Source: CAZHYM01 sp964536785 (GTDB lineage: Bacteria; Patescibacteriota; Saccharimonadia; Saccharimonadales; Saccharimonadaceae). From it: DNA of 29,899 nucleotides. Positions 29,855 to 29,899 of the stretch are shown here, piece by piece. A program made the position numbers and the translations under genes. The stretch is from positions 1 through 29,899 of the forward strand of contig CAZHYM010000005.1 of the NCBI GenBank assembly GCA_964536785.1. Direction: 5' to 3'. The notes under the pieces were generated by a model that ran no database searches, had not been told where the DNA came from, and saw only the letters and a list, made by a program, of their open reading frames with translations. Numbering within the stretch: the stretch's first letter is position 1; every line of letters starts with the position of its first letter.

Positions 29855-29899
29855 CGATTTTACGCCGAAGTCCGAACCGATTTCCGAGAAAATCCCTAA

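Overview
The window looks like a compact chromosomal segment of a low-GC bacterium of the Candidate Phyla Radiation, most likely a Saccharibacteria (TM7) relative. The phylum is an inference from gene content and style; no rRNA is present to settle it. Supporting signs are tight packing with 4-nt ATGA overlaps and overlapping convergent stop codons, a standard genetic code (TGA ends several genes), paired GT4 glycolipid-type glycosyltransferases, a prepilin-like surface protein, a sortase, a PEGA protein, and many genes whose -10 box lies only 6-11 nt before the start codon, which suggests leaderless mRNAs.

Layout. 1-5000 is an envelope-lipid block: the tail of an Excalibur-domain protein, a flippase-like multi-pass protein, two paralogous degenerate HD-domain proteins with twin promoters and stop-codon-embedded terminators, and two GT4 glycosyltransferases resembling the LafB/LafA pair. 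5000-6000 holds a small basic protein with a near-consensus promoter, then tRNA-Gln preceded by a 118-bp tandem array of tRNA-Gln 5' halves, interrupted by a 100-N assembly gap. 6000-8750 carries a PdaA-like deacetylase, a metallo-beta-lactamase-fold hydrolase and an unknown protein. 8790-13540 carries a UvrD-type helicase fused to a RecB-like nuclease, a DnaJ-like zinc-knuckle protein, a tRNA-dihydrouridine synthase and a small zinc-ribbon protein. 13519-15974 has a 697-aa prepilin-like protein with an RCC1-type beta-propeller, divergent from a glutaredoxin. 15971-20650 has an ABC-F ATPase divergent from the smpB-xth-YjeF-like operon, a LOG-family protein and a PspC protein, followed by tRNA-Leu. 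20868-25081 is a second envelope block: a sortase, a PEGA protein and a single-pass protein with a DUF4367-like tail. 25115-29682 is an operon of gltX, a DUF3048 protein, a sensor histidine kinase and a receiver-only response regulator. tRNA-Glu and a terminator close the window.

How the genes work together. Much of the content concerns the cell surface: glycolipid synthesis, peptidoglycan deacetylation, sortase anchoring, pilus-like export and two-component sensing, as expected for an organism that lives in contact with others. The rest is core informational machinery. The points most worth following up are the tRNA-Gln half-gene array, the prepilin-RCC1 propeller, the degenerate HD pair and the pervasive leaderless-start architecture.
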